From: Melanocharis versteri
Lineage: Eukaryota; Chordata; Aves; Passeriformes; Melanocharitidae
Length of the DNA stretch: 64,000 nucleotides
Reading direction: 5' to 3'
NCBI GenBank assembly: GCA_013397845.1
Contig: VZTG01007434.1
Span: 807,118 to 871,117 of the forward strand
The number at the start of each line of letters is the position of its first letter. The first letter of the stretch is position 1. Position numbers and translations under genes: made by a program. Below, piece by piece: positions 47,658 to 61,200 of the stretch. The notes beneath the pieces are model-generated. The model saw only the letters and a program-made list of their open reading frames with translations. It searched no databases and had not been told where the DNA came from.

Positions 47658-48655
47658 GATCACAGAATGGGTACTGTTGGAAGGGACGACAGTGGATCAT
47701 TTGGTCCAACCTTCATTTTCAAGCAGGATCACCCTACAGCACGCCGCACAGAATTACAACCAGATGGTTCTTGATTATCTCCCATGAGGAAGACTCCACA
47801 CCCTCTCTGTCCAATCTGTTCCAGTGCTCAGTCACCCACAAAGCAGTTTTTCCTCATATTCAGGCGGAACTTCCTCTGCATTAGTTTCTGCCTGTTGCTC
47901 CTTACCCTGTTGCTCAGCACCACTGACACAAGAGGTCCCCTTCTCAGTTGTCTCTTCTCAAGGCTGAGGAGGCCCAGCCCCTCCAGCCTTTCCTTATAAG
48001 ACAGATGCTCCAGTCCCTAAATCCTCTTTGTAGCTCTCTACTGGGCCCACTCCAGGAGCTCCACATCTCTTGTGCTGAGAAGCCCAGAACTGGACACAGC
48101 ACTCCAGATGTGGCCTCACCAGGGCTGAGTAGAGGAGCAGGAACCACCCGCTCAACCTGCTGGTGTTCCTCATGCACCACAGGATACCACTGGCCCTCCT
48201 GACCACAAGGGCACTGCTGGCTCACAGACAGCTTGTTGTCCACCGGGACCTCCAGGTCCTTCTCTGCAGAGCTGCTTTCCAGAAGAACAGCCCTCAGACT
48301 GTACTGGTGCATGGGGCTATTCCTGCCCAGGCGCAGGACTCTGCATTTGCCCCTGCTGAATTTCAAATAGCTCTCTGTCCATCTCTCTAGCCTGTTGATG
48401 TCGCTCTGAAGGGCTGCACGGCCCTCTGGGGTATCAGCCACTCCTCCCAGCTTTGTGTCATCAGTGAACTTGCTGAGGAGGTCTTTGTCCCTTCAGCCAA
48501 GTTATTGATGAACAAGTTAAACAATACTGGGTCCAGTACTGAACCTTGGGGGACACTGCAAGTGACAGTCACTAGAGTGTGCCACTGATTACAAACTCTC
48601 TGGGACCTGCCTTTCAGCCGGTTCCCACTGTCCACTCAGACAGTCCACTGGTCTT
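47658..48655 (-). mobile_element. CR1 LINE, 1-kb 3' portion with ORF2 relic
   Basis: The longest CR1 in the window. On the complement, the 3' terminus GATCACAGAATGGGTACTGT is followed by the usual CR1 order: GTCCAACCTTCATTTTCAAG, TTCCAGTGCTCAGTCACCC, CTTCTCAAGGCTGAGGAGGC, AGAACTGGACACAGCACTCC, AGATGTGGCCTCACCAGGGC and GCAGGACTCTGCATTTGCCC, then the reverse-transcriptase region up to about 48655, where it is 5'-truncated. Same orientation as GABBR2. Confidence 0.95.
47944..48635 (-). pseudogene. CR1 ORF2 (reverse transcriptase) relic, frameshifted
   Basis: The minus-strand frame at 48387-48635 carries the reverse-transcriptase motif VPQGSVLDPVLFNLFINN. After about 48485 homology passes to another frame, where an FTDDTK box (usual form F/Y-A-DD) is followed by ADTPEGRAALQSDINRLERW and SYLKFSRGKCRVLRLGRN, typical of the C-terminal part of CR1 ORF2. 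That frame stays open to 47944, but similarity fades after SAEKDLEVPVDNKLS, suggesting a further frame change. At least one frameshift and the missing 5' end mean no functional enzyme. This is host LINE sequence, not a cellular gene. Confidence 0.9.
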
Positions 48656-48698
48656 TCAAGGGCGCAATTCAAAAAGTCAAACAAAAAAGGCCATTGCC

Positions 48699-48842
48699 TA
48701 TATGGTCCCTAGTCCCATGCTTTACATTTCCGCAGAGGGAAAAAAAAAAACAAAAAAAAACCTCATGAAANTTATATGGTCCCTTGTCCCATGCTTTACA
48801 TTTCCACAGAGGGGAAAAAAAATAAAATAAAAACTCATGAAA
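48699..48842. repeat. Short direct duplication around a single N
   Basis: A unit starting TATATGGTCCCTAGTCCCAT at 48699-48770 is repeated at 48773-48842, with a few differences mainly in the A-rich part. A single N at 48771 sits at the junction. This is the pattern of two overlapping contig ends joined without merging. Confidence 0.85.
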
Positions 48843-51800
48843 TCCAGCATCAAGCAGTTGAAGTAAAATCTCAGCAGATGTGGCATTCCACTTCACTTTG
48901 TTCTTTTTTTCAAATACATCATCTTACAGTATAGGACACCACTGTACCTGTGAGCTACAGCCCCTCAACATAGAGCAAAGAAAATTGGAGAGAGAAGTTT
49001 CCAGAAGACAACAGTGCTCCTATCTTTTAGCCATATCCTTGTGGTTATTTGAATTTATTCCTGAAGCACTTTACAGCATGGGCCTCCCACTCCCAGTTTG
49101 TGTAAAATGCCCTAATCCAAAGCCAAGTGATGCCCTTCCATTGCCCTAAGCAGATCAGTTCCTTTAAACCCAGAAGTGACTACCATCACTTATTACAGCC
49201 TTTTCTGTAGGAGCAAAGAGTTGTGTTGATCTTCTGCAGAATTTCAAATGAAGGGCAAGTTCTCATCAAAGAAATGTTGAGTAAAATAAACACAGTTCAT
49301 ATAACAATTTGCTTCCTCTGCTGTGAAAGACATTCTTATACCATTCAAACTAAGGTTTTTCCATTAGAGTTTGCTCATCTCTTCTCTTTCAATTCTATAA
49401 AAAGAGAAATCACTAAGGAGCAGCTGCCTGTTCTTCAACAGCAAAAACCTGCAACATAATCTAAATTCTGTTTTTCTTGCTACGTAAGCATTTTCATTTC
49501 TTGACTTGCATTTTAAACTCATTTAGCAGTAAACATACATTAAAAAAGAAACCAAACATGTTCCCTTTTTCACACAAACAATCATGGTAAGTGGTTTAAC
49601 ATTAGGAAAGGACAAAATTCTTTTGGTATCTAAAAGCTAACTGACCTCAAACTAAACCTCATGTATTGTCACCCTCTGATGAGATTTGGTAGATATCTAT
49701 CTGTCTTTATCTACTTATTCCTGTCTTTATCAACTTATTTTTATCAATTAAATTTAAGGCAATCCCTGCTAAGACATCCTAGAGTAAATTTTTATGAGTA
49801 GTGCAATTCTCATGCAGATTCATTGCAAAGCCCAAGTAGTTGAGATTGCTTTATTTCTAAACTTCCTGCAATGCAGAAAAGTGCAATCCTCTCTAAAAAA
49901 ACCAAGGCAGAGGATGTGTTATACTTGTCATGGAGCTTTCAGCACTGAAAAGTGTTTCTCAAATATCAGAAATGTTTGGAGTAAGTAAAATGTTTCTTTT
50001 CTTCAACTTCTCAGCCTGATTCAAGTTCAAAAGGGTCAGAGATTCACTGTTGCTGCTACAAATCCTTTTCTTTATAAGCACCTTTTTAAATTATGATTAT
50101 TTTATATAAAGATGCGTGCACTACCATACTCCCTGTCTTTTTCTGCCTTTGCTAGTTCTGCAGTAACATTTGTGCACCACAACTGGCTTACTTGCAGCAA
50201 TAAATTTTCTTCTGGTTGACATTTTCCCCAACTTTAAGCTCTGTAGCTCTTACACAGCATATATTTGTGAGCATAAAGTTCTTATTACTAGTTATAAACA
50301 GAAATACATTTTTCTCTTAATTAAAGGTCACATAAGGAGTTGGGAGACAGTTCTTGCTTTCCTTTGTTCCGTATAGTGTTTACCTGTATCACGTATTACC
50401 TTTTCTTCTCATAAAAGTTGAATAACCCTGATTCTTTTAATTGTTTATGTTTGAGGCTCATAAACTTCCCTCTTTTTTCTTGGTGATCTTGTTTAACTAC
50501 TTCTGTTTTATATTTATCTACTGTTGTAGAGTTATTTATTCCATTTAGTGCCAAAAAAAGGTAATTAAATTATTCCTTTAAAATAAGAGTGCAAACACTA
50601 CCAACAGATTAAAAGCCTGAAGACTGCAAAATGAGGATCCATGAGTTATGCATTTAAAAAAGCTAATGATCTGCATCAACTACGAATGCATCACTGAAAT
50701 CAAAAAGCTCTATTTCTATTTTTACCACAAAGTCATTGACAGAATAAAGAGTCTAAAAGTAGTGCAATATTCATGAATGATTTAGTATGAGGAAAAGATG
50801 CCGATTGCATCAAGATTCAGACATCAGCATTTGTCAGCCAAATAGGACAGAAAGCTCCTTACAAATGAATCCTTAAAAACAACTGAAATAGAAAATGGAA
50901 GCGCTATCAATGTTTTTTATTCATTATCTATAGACAACTCAAAAGTCTGGTATGTTGTTCTTGTATCTCATAATATATTTTCTTCTGTTTGATGTATCTT
51001 ATTCTGTAAGACACAGAAGGATCTCTCTAATGTGAAAGGAATAATCTTCATCTGAAAAAATGTATAGTTTAAACATCCTCTACCTCCACATTCTTATTCA
51101 TTATAGAATCATAGACAAAAATAAACACAAAAATCATATTAAACTCCTCTTCTCTAGAAATCTGACCATGTCTCCCCATTGTGTTTCAATAGAAGGGCCT
51201 TGACTAGACAGGTTACAATTTAGTAGCACATTTCATAACTTTGTAATTTCTGACATCTGGTTCAAGATATTTTAACGTGTCCCAGATTACCTGAAGTAGT
51301 TCTTTTAGGGCTTTTCTTTGGTGAATTTTTGTTCTGTTTGCTTTCCATTTGAAAATGGGAATTGCAACTACATACTATATTCTAAAAAACATTTTTAGAT
51401 TAATTACTTGGCAGCTATAAAATACCAAAATTAAACTGCTGATTCAAGTAGTATGCATGAGACAGTATGTACTGATAAAAATTATCACACAGGGCTTAAT
51501 TATGCTCCACTGAGGTGCACCTTCAAAAAAATCAAACTGATCTGGATGTAATGAACAAACTTAGAAATAAAAATATACAATACCCAAAGAAAATCTGTTG
51601 CAGAAAAATCTGTGAATGGAAGAAGTTCAGCAAAGCCATACAAGCAAAAGCAGTTCAAAATGCAGTATCAATGCTACTAGGATAAAGTGAATTCCATGCC
51701 CAGAGAAGGGGAAAGGCAGACATCTGAAATTTCTTGAGGAAGCAAGGAGAATTTAAACAAATTACTAAGAAAAAAAAAAAGTGACATGGTATACCTGAGC

Positions 51801-54800
51801 CATTAATTAATATGAAAATAGATCAAAAAATGTATAAAAAGAAAAAAAAATAAAGCATTTCTACATCTTATTTAGGGACAAAGGAGAAAAGGATTGCATG
51901 ATACCATCACTATGAAACTCTGGAATGGAAGTAATTTTTCCTAATACCTTGATCTACGTCAAGACTTACGAGATTAAAATGAAAAGGCTTGAAGAGGGTT
52001 TGTAAGGAAACTCATATAAATAGCTGAAAACATGCAGTAGAGTAACAATAAACTAGAGAAACATGCAGCCACTTTTGCATCCATCGAAATGAAACACCAA
52101 ACCTTGTCTCAACTCCTGCAATGCAACACTGGGCAATAATCTTCAGATTCAGTGAGTTTTATGAATGACTTAAATCTAACAAGACCTTTCTCTAAGTTCG
52201 TGGTTTACATCAGAGGGATTAATAGTTCTGTCTCATCATGACAGTTCCCAGTTATCTCCTAAAATGAAAGAAATCTCTAAAGAGACTACCTATAACTTGA
52301 TATCCTTTACTGAACCAACAGTTTGAAGATGAAATTATTTCACTTCATAAGCTACAGTCGGGGTTTTAAAATAGAATCCCTTTTGCTCCCTGCAGTCATT
52401 AAGGTCAGTGAACAACTTTCCAGCAGCTGACCAAAGGGATGTTACTTGTCAGTCCAACTGCACTGTGATTAGCACCAAGACAGAGCCCGCTTTTTAACCA
52501 TAACCATTTGTGTTGCATGCTAATTACATGGTGGCAGAAATAGAACACTTCAAAATAGAGTACTTCCATTTGCATCTTTCAACCCAAAGACACTATTTTC
52601 CTACCTCCCAGTTCTTTTCCAGGATAGCGGAGGTGACATCCTCTTACCCCCTCATAAGAAATGTGACATTTTAATACCAGTGTACAATAAGTTGACAGGA
52701 AACAACTACACATGGAACAGCAGAATTTGTAGGGTGAACTACAAGACCTTGCGCTTATTCTGGATAACTCCAAAGTAACAAAATGCGCAATTGTGTATAA
52801 ATTCTTCTTTTGGGCTGCTGAAAAGTGTTAAATTTCCACTTTTTGTATTTAGTTTCTATACAACAAAAGAATGAAAACAAAAATAGTTTCAAAATGACAG
52901 TGAACTTTCTTATTCATAAAATCTTTAGGTTGCTAGAACTCCTGCAATGTTTTCACATTTTCATTTAAAGTCAGCACAACTGCTTGTTCCAACAACCTAA
53001 GTTTCCATGGACTGCTCTCCAAAAAAGTGATGCCTTGTTTGAAACTTCTGAGTGACTCACTCAATGATATTTGGAAGTTCATAGTCAGGAAACAATCCGC
53101 TTTTATTTATGCAAAATCAGCTGCACCAGAAGAACCCTGAGTTATAGTAAGCATCCAGGTAATGCAGCTAAACAATATCAATGTGGATCAACTGGAAATG
53201 AAATTTATTTACGATGAAATAGAATCTGAATACAGCAGGTTACTTCAGAAATAAACTTCACATGGCAGGAAAAGCGGGCTTACAAGGTACATAAAAATAA
53301 AGCTGTAAGAGAAGAATTGAGACATCCATAGGTAAAATTGCAGTATGCCAGAGAATTAAAAAAAAAAATAAAACAATCATAGGCAAAAACCCCTACTGAC
53401 TGCAGATAGAAAAAACAAATGGCAGTTCTGCAAAATCACCTTTCAACCAGATATTCCAGCTTTTTTCAACTACAATGTAGTAACAAATATTAAAGAGATA
53501 AGACAAAGATGACAAAAAAATACTCTGATGCTGAAAGATATATTTCCTTGGGTTCCTCAATTAAAAAAAAAAAATTGTAAACAGTAAGTTCTGATATGAG
53601 AAATAAAAAGACCAGAAATTCAAAATACATATAGTAGCATGCTTGCCTTGGTAAAGGAAAGCTCTTAAATAAACTTTATTGTACAAAGAATAAAACCCTG
53701 TTATTTTTATTTTTAAAAAAGTAATTTTAAGTGAATCAAGATAACAAAAATTCCATTATTAAAAGCAAAAACTCATAAGATAAACACCAGCACAGATATA
53801 TTTCTACAGAACAAGTGAAAGCAAGTACGTAAACTCTATTTATGTTGTATTAGAAATACTTCATACCTAGCTTATTGTAGAAAATTCAAGTATTATGTGC
53901 AAGCAATGGTTGATCTTTAACCAAATACTGAGCATGGACCTACATGGGAGGAGTTCTACCTGTGTGCCAAACAGGTTTCATTTTCAGTGGCACTTTCAGG
54001 GGTTGTTTTATATTAAATACTACCAACTGGGTGTGTAAACTAGAAAGAATGCCAAGCTCCTTGCAAGTTCCTCTTAAAATGAACAACATGCAGTGAGAGG
54101 CTATGTAGCATTTTACTGCCTCCCTGCAAGTGATCTCCACATTTTTCTCAAAAAGAAATTTGGAAACAGCTTTCAGTGACATTCCCATATTAATTGAGAC
54201 ACTTGTGGAGCAGATATTTTGACTAGAAGCTAAAAAGCTTTAAAAAAAAAAAAAAAAGGATGAAAAGGTTGTACAGATGGAAGGTGAATTTATATCACAG
54301 AAGAATCTCCAACATGTTGATATAATTAAGCCTCTCTAATGAGGCAGAAATCCAGACTAGTCACACAAGCTATTTTAGTTTCTCTAGCCTTCTTCTGCAG
54401 TCGGTGGGGAAAGACTCTCCTTGAAGGCAACACCTAGCTCGGGGGCTGATCTTGTTCTCTAGAGGGCAGTCTCTTGCACTCTCTGTCTGACTGACTACAT
54501 AAAGAAATGAGGCAGATCAGAGATTAACAGCATCCCTTTGTTAATAAACTCATTCCATACTAAACTGATGCGTGGCAACATTGGAGCAATTATTTGGGGG
54601 AATTAAATATTGTCCCAGGTATATATCTTCAGTGAAATGTTTCAAGTTTAACCAAGAAGCCAGAATATCTGCTAATGCAGCATCAGCAGCAGGTTGGAAG
54701 GCTTCTTTTATGGTGATTGAACAGTGACATGTTTTGTTAAACAGCAACTAAAGCAAAGTGAAACTATATTCTTACAGAGAAATTAATACCAGAAACTTAT

Positions 54801-55087
54801 CTTTATGCTTGACAAACATTTATCATTTGAAATTTATTGAAGGCAAACCAAATTAACCATTAGAAATCGCTTTATAGGAATTCTAGTGCAATGGTTTGTA
54901 AAGGTCTGTTTAGGCTTTATAAAGTGATGCAAACTTGCAGAAATACTCGTAAGAACAAAACACTATGCCAGTAAGAAATTATTATTGCAGACAAATTTCA
55001 ATGGCACTCTTTAAAACTAAATTAAGAAGGTGTGGGAAGGGAAATTGTAAGTGACTCACATACCATCCTGTCCTGTTAAAAAAAAAA
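48843..55087. other. Long intronic stretch, no recognisable feature
   Basis: About 6.2 kb of AT-rich DNA. Scattered oligo-A runs (for example near 51770, 53557 and 54242). A TATAGAATCATAGAC word at 51104-51118 recalls a CR1 terminus but no CR1 body follows. No exon or RNA gene recognised. Confidence 0.5.
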
Positions 55088-55279
55088 ACTTTTTCAGGAC
55101 CACTGATCCTGAAATGTATGCAGATTACAGTGAGAGAGAACAGTTTAATTCAAAACCTAACTAGCTTCNATAAATTATGAGACATTCCACTGGGAAACAC
55201 TTTTTCAGGACCACTGATCCTGAAATGTACGCAGATTACAGTGAGAGAGAACAGTTTAATTCAAAACCTAACTAGCTTC
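55088..55279. repeat. 81-bp direct duplication next to a single N
   Basis: Units at 55088-55168 and 55199-55279 begin ACTTTTTCAGGACCACTGAT and differ at one base (TGTATG versus TGTACG). The first ends exactly at an N (55169). The 29 bp between the N and the second unit is unique. Probably an unresolved assembly overlap or a small real duplication with a patched gap. Confidence 0.88.
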
Positions 55280-58200
55280 TGGACTTTAAACCAAGCTAAA
55301 CCTAGAGGAGATTACTCACAAACTGGTCTGAGCAAACAGGAGACAGTGTTAGGTATCAAACAGTGTTTGGCAACTTGCTGAAATAGCAGCCTGTGCTAAG
55401 GTTGTATATCCTCCCTTGCTGCACGAATAAAGGACAACTAAAAAATCCCCAGGCAATAAACTGACTTTGCATTTTTGAGGGAATGCTGTAGGCAGAAATA
55501 ACTTGTGAGGGAGGGACTAAAGGAAAGTAGCAAAAGGCAAAAATAAGACATAGGGAGCACCAAACCATCAAGTGTAAGAACTCGTCTCAGAAGTTCATCA
55601 GGGAAACTTATCTCTGTCCAATCTGCCAATAAGAAGCAATGGAAAGAGCAAAGTACATTCAGTGCAAAACCTCGGGAAGGCCAGTCTATGTCTGTGCGCT
55701 GGCCAGCACTGAAAATTAGCACCACTAGTCAGGGGAAGGAGGGAAACTGAAAACAAGCTATGTCAGCCAGTAAAGTAATGATATGGCAGTGGGACTTATC
55801 TCTGAAACACACACTTTTTAAATCCTAGTAATGCCAGCACTTCTTCTGAGGCAGAGGAGTGTGCATGTGTTTTATTTACATGAACATATACAAAAGTAAA
55901 TATATAATAATAATATTTTACCAACACTTTAATAACAACCATGTCTTAAAGATTTAAAAAATAATTTTGTGGTACTACAGCTGCAAAACCCTACAGAAAT
56001 ACAGAGAGTTTGATTAGGAAAGCTAGGGGAAAAAAAAAAAAATAAAAGAGCTACCCCACAGATCTTGGCCCGTGGGAAAGTCACCTTCCTTCATATCAAC
56101 CACACCGGCTAAATAATAGAAAAGTCATTTTATTGATGTTTTATTACCTTTTAAGAGCAAACACCAGGACTCTGCTCTCTCTATAATGTCCTGTGTTACT
56201 CAGGAGCAAAAAATAGAAATTCTTGATCCCTAGGAAGCTAGCCACAGGTATGGATGAATTAGTCAACATCCACAAAGCAGATCAGAAGGGCTGGTTAATG
56301 TCTTTCGTTCTGATGAAGGTTTAAATAGTTATCTTTATTTGTTCACTCCAAAATCTGACAGGTAGAATCTGCCAAAAACTCTCATTTCTTCCATTTAATT
56401 CTTCCCCAGAAAATGGCAAATGTCCTTATCCTCTGAAGGCAGAAAACAGCAACATCATCACCAGCATGGACATTATGGTCCCAATTATACATTGCACTGC
56501 TATGCCTGGCAGAACTTGGGAGCTGTTTGATGTTCTTTTGTCTTCCTGAGTTGGCAGAAAATAAAAGTCTGAAACATGAATTTCCCTACCCTCAGTTAAT
56601 CTAATTGGGTTGTTCACTCATTCTAAGTGCCAGCATTAACTGTTCAATGATCCTTTTTTGGAAAGCAGTTGTGAGAGGAAGTGGAACTGAAGCACAGGAG
56701 GATCAGCTGGGAGTTCTCAAAAGCAATAAAACACAGAAGGGAAAAGTAAATGAGAAACAGAGGATGAACTGGAAAGAAAATGCTAAGAATGCCAGAGAAA
56801 AGACAATAAACAGCAGTTCTAAAATTGGCTTTCCCGTTCTCGGTGACATTCAGTCTCACTGAGACATTTATTCTGGATACTGGTAGTACATTTAGATATT
56901 ATTGTTTACTTTAGCTTCTTAAGAACTTTCTATTGGCTTTACTGGGAAATCTGTTACGGGTCAGAACTGGACAGTTCATAGGCTGTGTACAAAGGTAGAG
57001 GTGGCCTTCCTTTGAGGATGTTTTCAATACCAACTTCTAATGCAGAAGGCCATTTTAATTTTTGTTAAGTGCAAACAAAATTATGAATGTTTACAGTGCT
57101 CTGGGCATCGAGCCAAGTAACACGTGCTTTTCTGAAAAAACCCCAAACTTTCTTGTCTGGAACCTACAAGAGCAGAGAAGGCACAATAAGCTCTTGGCTT
57201 TTAGGGGCAAGTTGAGATAACTGTGAGAAAGAATACTCTTATCTTTGATGAGATAACATGCAGGAGAGAAAGTAGAAAACTTTATTACTTGTAATGAAAA
57301 ATACAAAAGGGCAGGTGTGGGTTTGCTGAACCTGTTGCAAAATCCTGCTTACTGGGACATGCTATTGGTACAACAATAGGAGAATTCTATAATGTTTGCT
57401 ATCAAATTTATTTTTGACTCACAGCACCAGTCAGAGATTAATGAACATTGCCTACTAACAAAGACAATGGTTCAGTAAGCAGGACAGAGAAACTGAGCAA
57501 AGTATTTCACATGAATGAGCAGCCGGCCTCTTTCAGATGCACCGTGCTACCACAAGGAAAGCTGTGATGTTACAGGCACATTTTGTTTCTAACGTACTGA
57601 AGGACTGAATGACAAGACACTGAAAAAGAAATTATTTTATCACTGCAAAATCAAAGGAGTTCCAGCAAGTAAACCTTAACTAAGTATTGCAGAGGAACAA
57701 GGATAAATGTCCTCAGTTGACATTCAGCTAAAAATTTTCTTGACTTCAAAGTTCTGCTGATTATTAAAAGGAATGCAGCAAAAGCAGGGCTCATCTTGTT
57801 TGCAAAGAAAGTGTTGATTGTCAAGGGGGTATCTTTTGGTACCTTTGATTTCAGAAATGGAGACTTTCTACTTTAAGTATTAAGCTACAGCACTGAAAAC
57901 AAATAAGGTGTTTGAATCAAGGTGACATACATAACACCTGTCACCTGAAAGCATGGCTGAGTATAAAAGACAAATGTACTTTCTCAAGGTAAAAATTTGT
58001 GTTAGAAAAAGAAAAGAGAAAAAACCATATTCAATAATTTCATATATGAAAAGTGTATGAGATTCTCAGCCTACAGACTTTTTTTACTTAATTTAGTATT
58101 TACATGGCACTTTTTTGAAAACAGGTATGATTAAAACCTTTCTAAATTCTTTCGAGTTGGACAAAGGCGGTCAGAATTAGCTGATTATAAAATGTGTGTT

Positions 58201-61200
58201 ATTATTTACCTTGATTCCTAGAGCATTGCTTAGAACCAAATAATTTTAACAGCATTGAAAAATGCAAGAGTATGTTAAACTTTGTGGGACTACAGGGAGA
58301 TCTAATTTTTCTGAGGACTTGTTAAATAGTCTTAACCTACAAACCACAGTAGGTGTATTGTATTTTGCTTTCTTAAACCAGAAGAAAAATAACTAAATAC
58401 TCAAAAACTCTCAAACATACACATCAATAAAGATTTCCTCCTTTACTAGGATCTTACCATTACTTGGCTCTTTGATTTCAAGCATCATCTCAGCTAAATC
58501 CCTAGTTACAAATGGTGAGAACATTTCTGGTGAAATTAAATAAAATTCCCATAAACTAATACTGAAAACAGGAAGAAAAAAAATAATAGGCAGTCTTTCC
58601 AGTCACTTTCTCAGAGGAGATTCAAATGTCATAACAGGTAGAGTATTTCTCTATTGAGAACAACAGATACATATGGGTAACCACATGATTTCTTTAGCCT
58701 GCTCTGCAAAAATATCAACAAAGCAAAAAGGAAAATACCTTATTTAAACACATGCTGCCTTGTTTTCAAGAAAAAATTATAAATCTAAGCAATCAAAACT
58801 AACATGAAAAAACAAAACCAACACAAAAAGGATAAAGTTGCTTGCTTTAAATAAATAAGAAGCTGGCAAAGCCTATTTATCAGAATTTCATTCTATAAAA
58901 TATATTTACTCTCTAGAGCCGAAAAAAAAATGGTAGGAACTTTTTGTGTATTTTTACGCATGCATTAATTATTTACATGTGCAGCAGATTTTTCACTAAG
59001 AAAAACATGTAATCACAATTAATTTCAGTTAAAATTACTTAGAAGCTTAGTGGAAAGAAATTACATCATTTTCTAGAGACTTTCTGTAAGTCTTAATAGT
59101 ATTGTACTGGTTATTCTAAATATACTACCCCTAAAGCAAATAAAAGATAAAAGTGACAGATATCTTGGGTACCCAAGCAGTCAGCAGAAAGTTAATACTA
59201 CTTTTCAATCATGATTTTATTTGCAGTAAAGGTATATGTAATAAAAAAAAAACTTACAGAGAAGCACTTCAAACTCTTTGAAAGTAAATCCATTATATTT
59301 TCTGGCGTTTTCCTAGCAAGTTGCTTTTCCTTTTTTAGTCTTTTTCTGGCAAACAAAACTCTTTTTGTGCTCTGTTTTCACAGCAAAAAGAGCAGAGATA
59401 CCTGCCTAACCTTTGTGTAATAGTTACCGAACAGCTTTTTTAATGGCAGATGATGAAACTGACAGAGGAAGTGAGACACTTTTAAATCTCCCCCCTACAG
59501 CGTACATAATTCACTGTTTGTGAAACCCCTTGTCTGTAAGACGGCTAACAGGTCTAGACAGTTTTCTTCTTCATCTCTAGTCATTAGAAAGTGATACGGA
59601 GAAGAACCATTGTAATTTGGGTTTAAAAAGCCCCTAACACTGTCAAACAGGGACCACAACTTTACTGCTTTTCCCAACAACAACGGGGGAAAAAAAGGCA
59701 TCAGGAAGAGACAAGCAAACAGAAATATCTCTTTACAGCATCTAGCCTTCACCTCTATCCATCAGTGGCATGGCAGCAAACAGTCTCTGCAGGGTTAACA
59801 CGGAGGACATGTAGGGTGTGAGGCCTGGAGGAGCACCAAAGGTCCCCACACCCAGCTCCCCGTGTGAGATGGACAAGAGAAGGTCGTTCAACACTACCCA
59901 CACCAACCCCCAACCTCCTGTGACTCACTTGGATCGTACTGCTCAGAAAACTTCCAGTCATAGCAAATCTCGCACAACTCTTAGGAAACTGCAGCTGGCC
60001 CTTGCACAGAAAGAAAATATCTCCCCATATATACATTTGAATTTTTGTAGCTGACAAGGGATCACATTAAGCTTTGTCTGCTAAGTCAGAGAAGGTCAGT
60101 AACATTATAAATCAACGCCTTGCATACAAATCGAGTTCTCTAAATCTTTATTCGATCTCTGAGAAACTAGATTGAAGAAAGAACATGGAGAAAATTGCCA
60201 AAATGTTCCCAAACATGTTCCCAAACAGAACCATTTTCATAAATTTTAATTTAAAGGTCTTCTAATACATATAATATTTGAGTCCTCAAATGATTCTTCT
60301 AGAGTACTGCAATGTAGGTACTACAGATAATCCAGTAGTTCTACTTGTGCTGGAGTCAAAAGTAAACCCACCTTCTTTATTTTGTATTTTCTTCAATTTG
60401 CTTCATTAAAACCATGCAATCATGTGTTCAATTCATCTACCAAGAATGCCCAAAAGATTTCAAAGTCACTGATGTTGAATCTTCACAAGTCTTTATGTTT
60501 GATATGCAAAATATATATAAAGTTAGGATCTATTTTATCACTTTTATCCCAAAGTAAGCTCTCTACACCATTGTATTACATCTGTAAAACTCTCTTTCTC
60601 TTCCATTAAAGAATTTTAGACCCCAGAATTCTAAACGTATATGTGGGTGATGTTCAAGCCAAATTAGACTTGAAAAAACCTACCATAACAGAGAATGGGA
60701 AAGGCATTGACATCAAGAACTATAGAAAAACTTGAAAAGACTTGAAAAACACAAAAAGGAACATTATGAAGAACACCAAAAGCATGAAATGCTAGAGAAT
60801 ATACTTTTAGCATGGCCTTCAGTATAAAAAGGATTATTCTTGTTTTAAAGATCACAAGCATTTCCTTTCACAAATTGTCTTCTGTCACAGAATGATGCAA
60901 AAGAATTTCCTCTTACATCAAAAATTAAGTCCCATAATGTTGGACTACAGCTCAGCAGTTACCTAATTCCTCTCCTTCTCATAATCACACACTAAAATCA
61001 ACAGGCAACAAGGAAGCTAAATAGCAGTGAAGAGACTAAATTAGTAGCAAAAAATTGGTATGTGTGCTCTGCATATATCTGCCAAAATGACAGCTCTGAA
61101 TGCCTTTTCTTGCCTTTTCCCATTTGTATTATGTTGACTTGGTAATTTCTGATTTCACTATTTGGCCAGCATGTAGGCTGGATAGAACCTTTCAAGTCAG

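Noticed and set aside
51104..51118. TATAGAATCATAGAC, like a CR1 3' terminus
   Set aside because: Only about 15 bp match and no CR1 body follows.
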